Part shown: in pieces, positions 60,733 through 64,000 of the stretch
Layout: each line of letters opens with the position of its first letter
Numbering within the stretch: the first letter of the stretch is position 1
Notes under the pieces: model-generated
Told to the model about the DNA's origin: nothing
The model's database searches: none
What the model saw: only the letters and a program-made list of their open reading frames with translations
DNA from: Apostichopus japonicus
Taxonomy: Eukaryota > Echinodermata > Holothuroidea > Aspidochirotida > Stichopodidae
Assembly (NCBI RefSeq): GCF_037975245.1
Contig: NC_092569.1
Location: 27,171,168 to 27,235,167, forward strand
Reading direction: 5' to 3'
Length of the DNA stretch: 64,000 bases
Position numbers and translations under genes: made by a program

Positions 60733-63700
60733 ATATTAGGTCGATTAACTAATACTTACACCTCCCCGTGTAGGCACGAGCTGTAAAAGAACGGCAAGAG
60801 ACGTCACCGGGGTTCGAACCACGGATGCAAAAGAGAGTCTCGATCATCAGCTCGTACAGTGCGCCAAGCCATCGCGCCACTGTATGGACTGAGATATTAG
60901 GTCGATTAACTAATACTTACACCTCCCCGTGTAGGCACGAGCTGTAAAAGATCGGCAAGAGACGTCACCGGGTTTCGAACCACGGATGCAAAAGAGAGTC
61001 TCGATCATCAGCTCGTACAGTGCGCCAAGCCATCGCGCCACTGTATGGACTGAGATATTAGGTCGATTAACTAATACTTACACCTCCCCGTGTAGGCACG
61101 AGCTGTAAAAGAACGGCAAGAGACGTCACCGGGGTTCGAACCACGGATGCAAAAGAGAGTGTCGATCATCAGCTCGTACAGTGCGCCAAGCCATCGCGCC
61201 ACTGTATGGACTGAGATATTAGGTCGATTAACTAATACTTACACCTCCCCGTGTAGGCACGAGCTGTAAAAGAACGGCAGGAGACGTCACCGGGGTTCGA
61301 ACCACGGATGCAAAAGAGAGTGTTGATCATCAGCTCGTACAGTGCGCCAAGCCATCGCGCCACTGTATGGACTGAGATATTAGGTCGATTAACTAATACT
61401 TACACCTCCCCGTGTAGGAACGAGCTGTAAAAGATCGGCAAGAGACGTCACCGGGGTTCGAACCACGGATGCAAAAGAGAGTCTCGATCATCAGCTCGTA
61501 CAGTGCGCCAAGCCATCGCGCCACTGTATGGACTGAGATATTAGGTCGATTAAATAATACTTACACCTCCCCGTGTAGGCACGAGCTGTAAAAGAACGGC
61601 AAGAGACGTCACCGGGGTTCGAACCACGGATGCAAAAGAGAGTCTCGATCATCAGCTCGTACAGTGCGCCAAGCCATCGCGCCACTGTATGGACTGAGAT
61701 ATTAGGTCGATTAACTAATACTTACACCTCCCCGTGTAGGCACGAGCTGTAAAAGAACGGCAAGAGACGTCACCGGGGTTCGAACCACGGATGCAAAAGA
61801 GAGTCTCGATCATCAGCTCGTACAGTGCGCCAAGCCATCGCGCCACTGTATGGACTGAGATATTAGGTCGATTAACTAATACTTACACCTCCCCGTGTAG
61901 GCACGAGCTGTAAAAGAACGGCAAGAGACGTCACCGGGGTTCGAACCACGGATGCAAAAGAGAGTCTCGATCATCAGCTCGTACAGTGCGCCAAGCCATC
62001 GCGCCACTGTATGGACTGAGATATTAGGTCGATTAACTAATACTTACACCTCCCCGTGTAGGAACGAGCTGTAAAAGATCGGCAAGAGACGTCACCGGGG
62101 TTCGAACCACGGATGCAAAAGAGAGTCTCGATCATCAGCTCGTACAGTGCGCCAAGCCATCGCGCCACTGTATGGACTGATATATTAGGTCGATTAAATA
62201 ATACTTACACCTCCCCGTGTAGGCACGAGCTGTAAAAGATCGGCAAGAGACGTCACCGGGGTTCGAACCACGGATGCAAAAGAGAGTCTCGATCATCAGC
62301 TCGTACAGTGCGCCAAGCCATCGCGCCACTGTATGGACTGATATATTAGGTCGATTAAATAATACTTACACCTCCCCGTGTAGGCACGAGCTGTAAAAAA
62401 TCGGCAAGAGACGTCACCGGGGTTCGAACCACGGATGCAAAAGAGAGTCTCGATCATCAGCTCGCACAGTGCGCCAAGCCATCGCGCCACTGTATGGACT
62501 GAGATATTAGATCGATTAACTAATACTTACACCTCCCCGTGTAGGCACGAGCTGTAAAAGAACGGCAAGAGACGTCACCGGGGTTCGAACTACGGATGCA
62601 AAAGAGAGTCTCGATCATCAGTTCGTACAGTGCGCCAAGCCATCGCGCCACTGTATGGACTGAGATATTAGGTCGATTAACTAATACTTACACCTCCCCG
62701 TGTAGGCACGAGCTGTAAAAGAACGGCAGGAGACGTCACCGGGGTTCGAACCACGGATGCAAAAGAGAGTGTTGATCATCAGCTCGTACAGTGCGCCAAG
62801 CCATCGCGCCACTGTATGGACTGAGATATTAGGTCGATTAACTAATACTTACACCTCCCCGTGTAGGAACGAGCTGTAAAAGATCGGCAAGAGACGTCAC
62901 CGGGGTTCGAACCACGGATGCAAAAGAGAGTCTCGATCATCAGCTCGTACAGTGCGCCAAGCCATCGCGCCACTGTATGGACTGAGATATTAGGTCGATT
63001 AAATAATACTTACACCTCCCCGTGTAGGCACGAGCTGTAAAAGAACGGCAAGAGACGTCACCGGGGTTCGAACCACGGATGCAAAAGAGAGTCTCGATCA
63101 TCAGCTCGTACAGTGCGCCAAGCCATCGCGCCACTGTATGGACTGAGATATTAGGTCGATTAACTAATACTTACACCTCCCCGTGTAGGCACGAGCTGTA
63201 AAAGAACGGCAAGAGACGTCACCGGGGTTCGAACTACAGATGCAAAAGAGAGTCTCGATCATCAGCTCGTACAGTGCGCCAAGCCATCGCGCCACTGTAT
63301 GGACTGAGATATTAGGTCGATTAACTAATACTTACACCTCCCCGTGTAGGCACGAGCTGTAAAAGATCGGCAAGAGACGTCACCGGGGTTCGAACCACGG
63401 ATGCAAAAGAGAGTCTCGATCATCAGCTCGTACAGTGCGCCAAGCCATCGCGCCACAGTATGGACTGAGATATTAGGTCGATTAACTAATACTTACACCT
63501 CCCCGTGTAGGCACGAGCTGTACAAAAACGGCAAGAGACGTCACCGGGGTTCGAACCACGGATGCAAAAGAGAGTCTCGATCATCAGCTCGTCCAGTGCG
63601 CCAAGCCATCGCGCCACTGTATGGACTGAGATATTAGGTCGATTAAATAATACTTACACCTCCCCGTGTAGGCACGAGCTGTAAAAGATCGGCAAGAGAC

Positions 63701-64000
63701 GTCACCGGGGTTCGAACCACGGATGCAAAAGAGAGTCTCGATCATCAGCTCGTACAGTGCGCCAAGCCATCGCGCCACTGTATGGACTGAGATATTAGGT
63801 CGATTAACTAATACTTACACCTCCCCGTGTAGGCACGAGCTGTAAAAGATCGGCAAGAGACGTCACCGGGGTTCGAACCACGGATGCAAAAGAGAGTCTC
63901 GATCATCAGCTCGTACAGTGCGCCAAGCCATCGCGCCACTGTATGGACTGAGATATTAGGTCGATTAACTAATACTTACACCTCCCCGTGTAGGCACGAG
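60733..64000 (-). repeat. Satellite array 2 resumes after the retrotransposon, about 20 units, continues past the window end
   Basis: The same minus-strand 161-bp tRNA-like unit as 20089-54643, taking up at the precise base where the insertion split a unit. Local variants include GATTAAATAATAC in place of GATTAACTAATAC, GGAACGAG, GAGTGTTGATC and GGCAGGAGACG, several of which also occur at 52.9-54.5 kb. This supports one continuous array before insertion. The array is cut by the end of the window, so its true length is unknown. Confidence 0.95.

Larger units (their letters stand above)
54640..60736 (+). mobile_element. Complete Ty3/gypsy LTR retrotransposon with chromodomain
   Basis: The element occupies 54644-60732 (6089 bp) and is flanked by a 4-bp direct duplication ATAT (54640-54643 and 60733-60736). 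The satellite resumes on the right exactly where it was cut (ATATTAGGTCG). The order is LTR, putative primer site, gag, -1 frameshift, pol (PR, RT, RNase H, IN, GPY, chromodomain), polypurine tract, LTR. Both LTRs are 372 bp and I found no difference between them, so insertion is very recent or the copies were converted. The frames are open and catalytic motifs intact, so the copy could be autonomous. There is no env-like frame. Confidence 0.95.

Noticed and set aside
20089-64000. Cluster of functional tRNA genes
   Set aside because: The A and B boxes are present, but there is no anticodon stem, no proper acceptor pairing, and an internal T-run. It is tRNA-derived, not a tRNA gene.

Overview
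The window is eukaryotic and almost certainly from an animal. It has split genes with GT-AG introns, a WSC-domain membrane protein, a CR1/L2-like LINE, a Ty3/gypsy LTR element with a chromodomain, a tRNA-derived SINE, TA microsatellites and long satellite arrays. There are no bacterial-style operons. A marine invertebrate (echinoderm or similar) would fit, but nothing seen here fixes the taxon.

Region 1 (1-12 kb, + strand) holds one host gene, which I assembled from splice signals and codon phase: a signal-peptide exon (861-939), a WSC-domain exon (8102-8399), a juxtamembrane exon (9044-9115), a transmembrane exon (10325-10403), two possible micro-exons (10962-10986, 11095-11123) and a tyrosine-rich cytoplasmic tail (11630-11927). 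Together they describe a small type I receptor-like protein. Its large first intron carries a separate two-exon C2H2 zinc-finger cassette (4959-5136, 5390-5562), a TA microsatellite and two copies of a 0.33-kb dispersed repeat.

Region 2 (12-19 kb) is a transposon graveyard: two tRNA-headed SINE copies embedded in TA microsatellites, two oppositely facing LINE tails with a stem-loop, an intact-looking minus-strand LINE ORF (EN plus RT, 1093 aa), and an older fragment of the same LINE family.

Region 3 (19.15-64 kb) is satellite DNA with a unit of about 161 bp. Each unit looks like a decayed tRNA gene: an A-box-like D arm, a B box and T-runs. A short array (19149-20088, about 6 units) lies on the + strand. 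It meets a diverged subfamily on the - strand (20089-54643, roughly 214 units; resuming 60733 to the window end, about 20 more). The large array has nested higher-order repeats (7-mer, 14-mer, 9/8-mer).

Region 4 (54644-60732) is one complete, apparently very young Ty3/gypsy retrotransposon inserted in the satellite. It has 372-bp LTRs identical by eye, an ATAT target duplication, gag with two CCHC knuckles, an in-phase UUUAAAC -1 frameshift site, and pol with PR-RT-RNaseH-IN (DD35E), a GPY motif and a C-terminal chromodomain with its aromatic cage. A chromodomain integrase inside a tandem satellite suggests, but does not prove, targeting to heterochromatin. The strongest candidate for something undescribed is the tRNA-derived satellite itself, with its conserved hairpin and the inverted subfamily junction.
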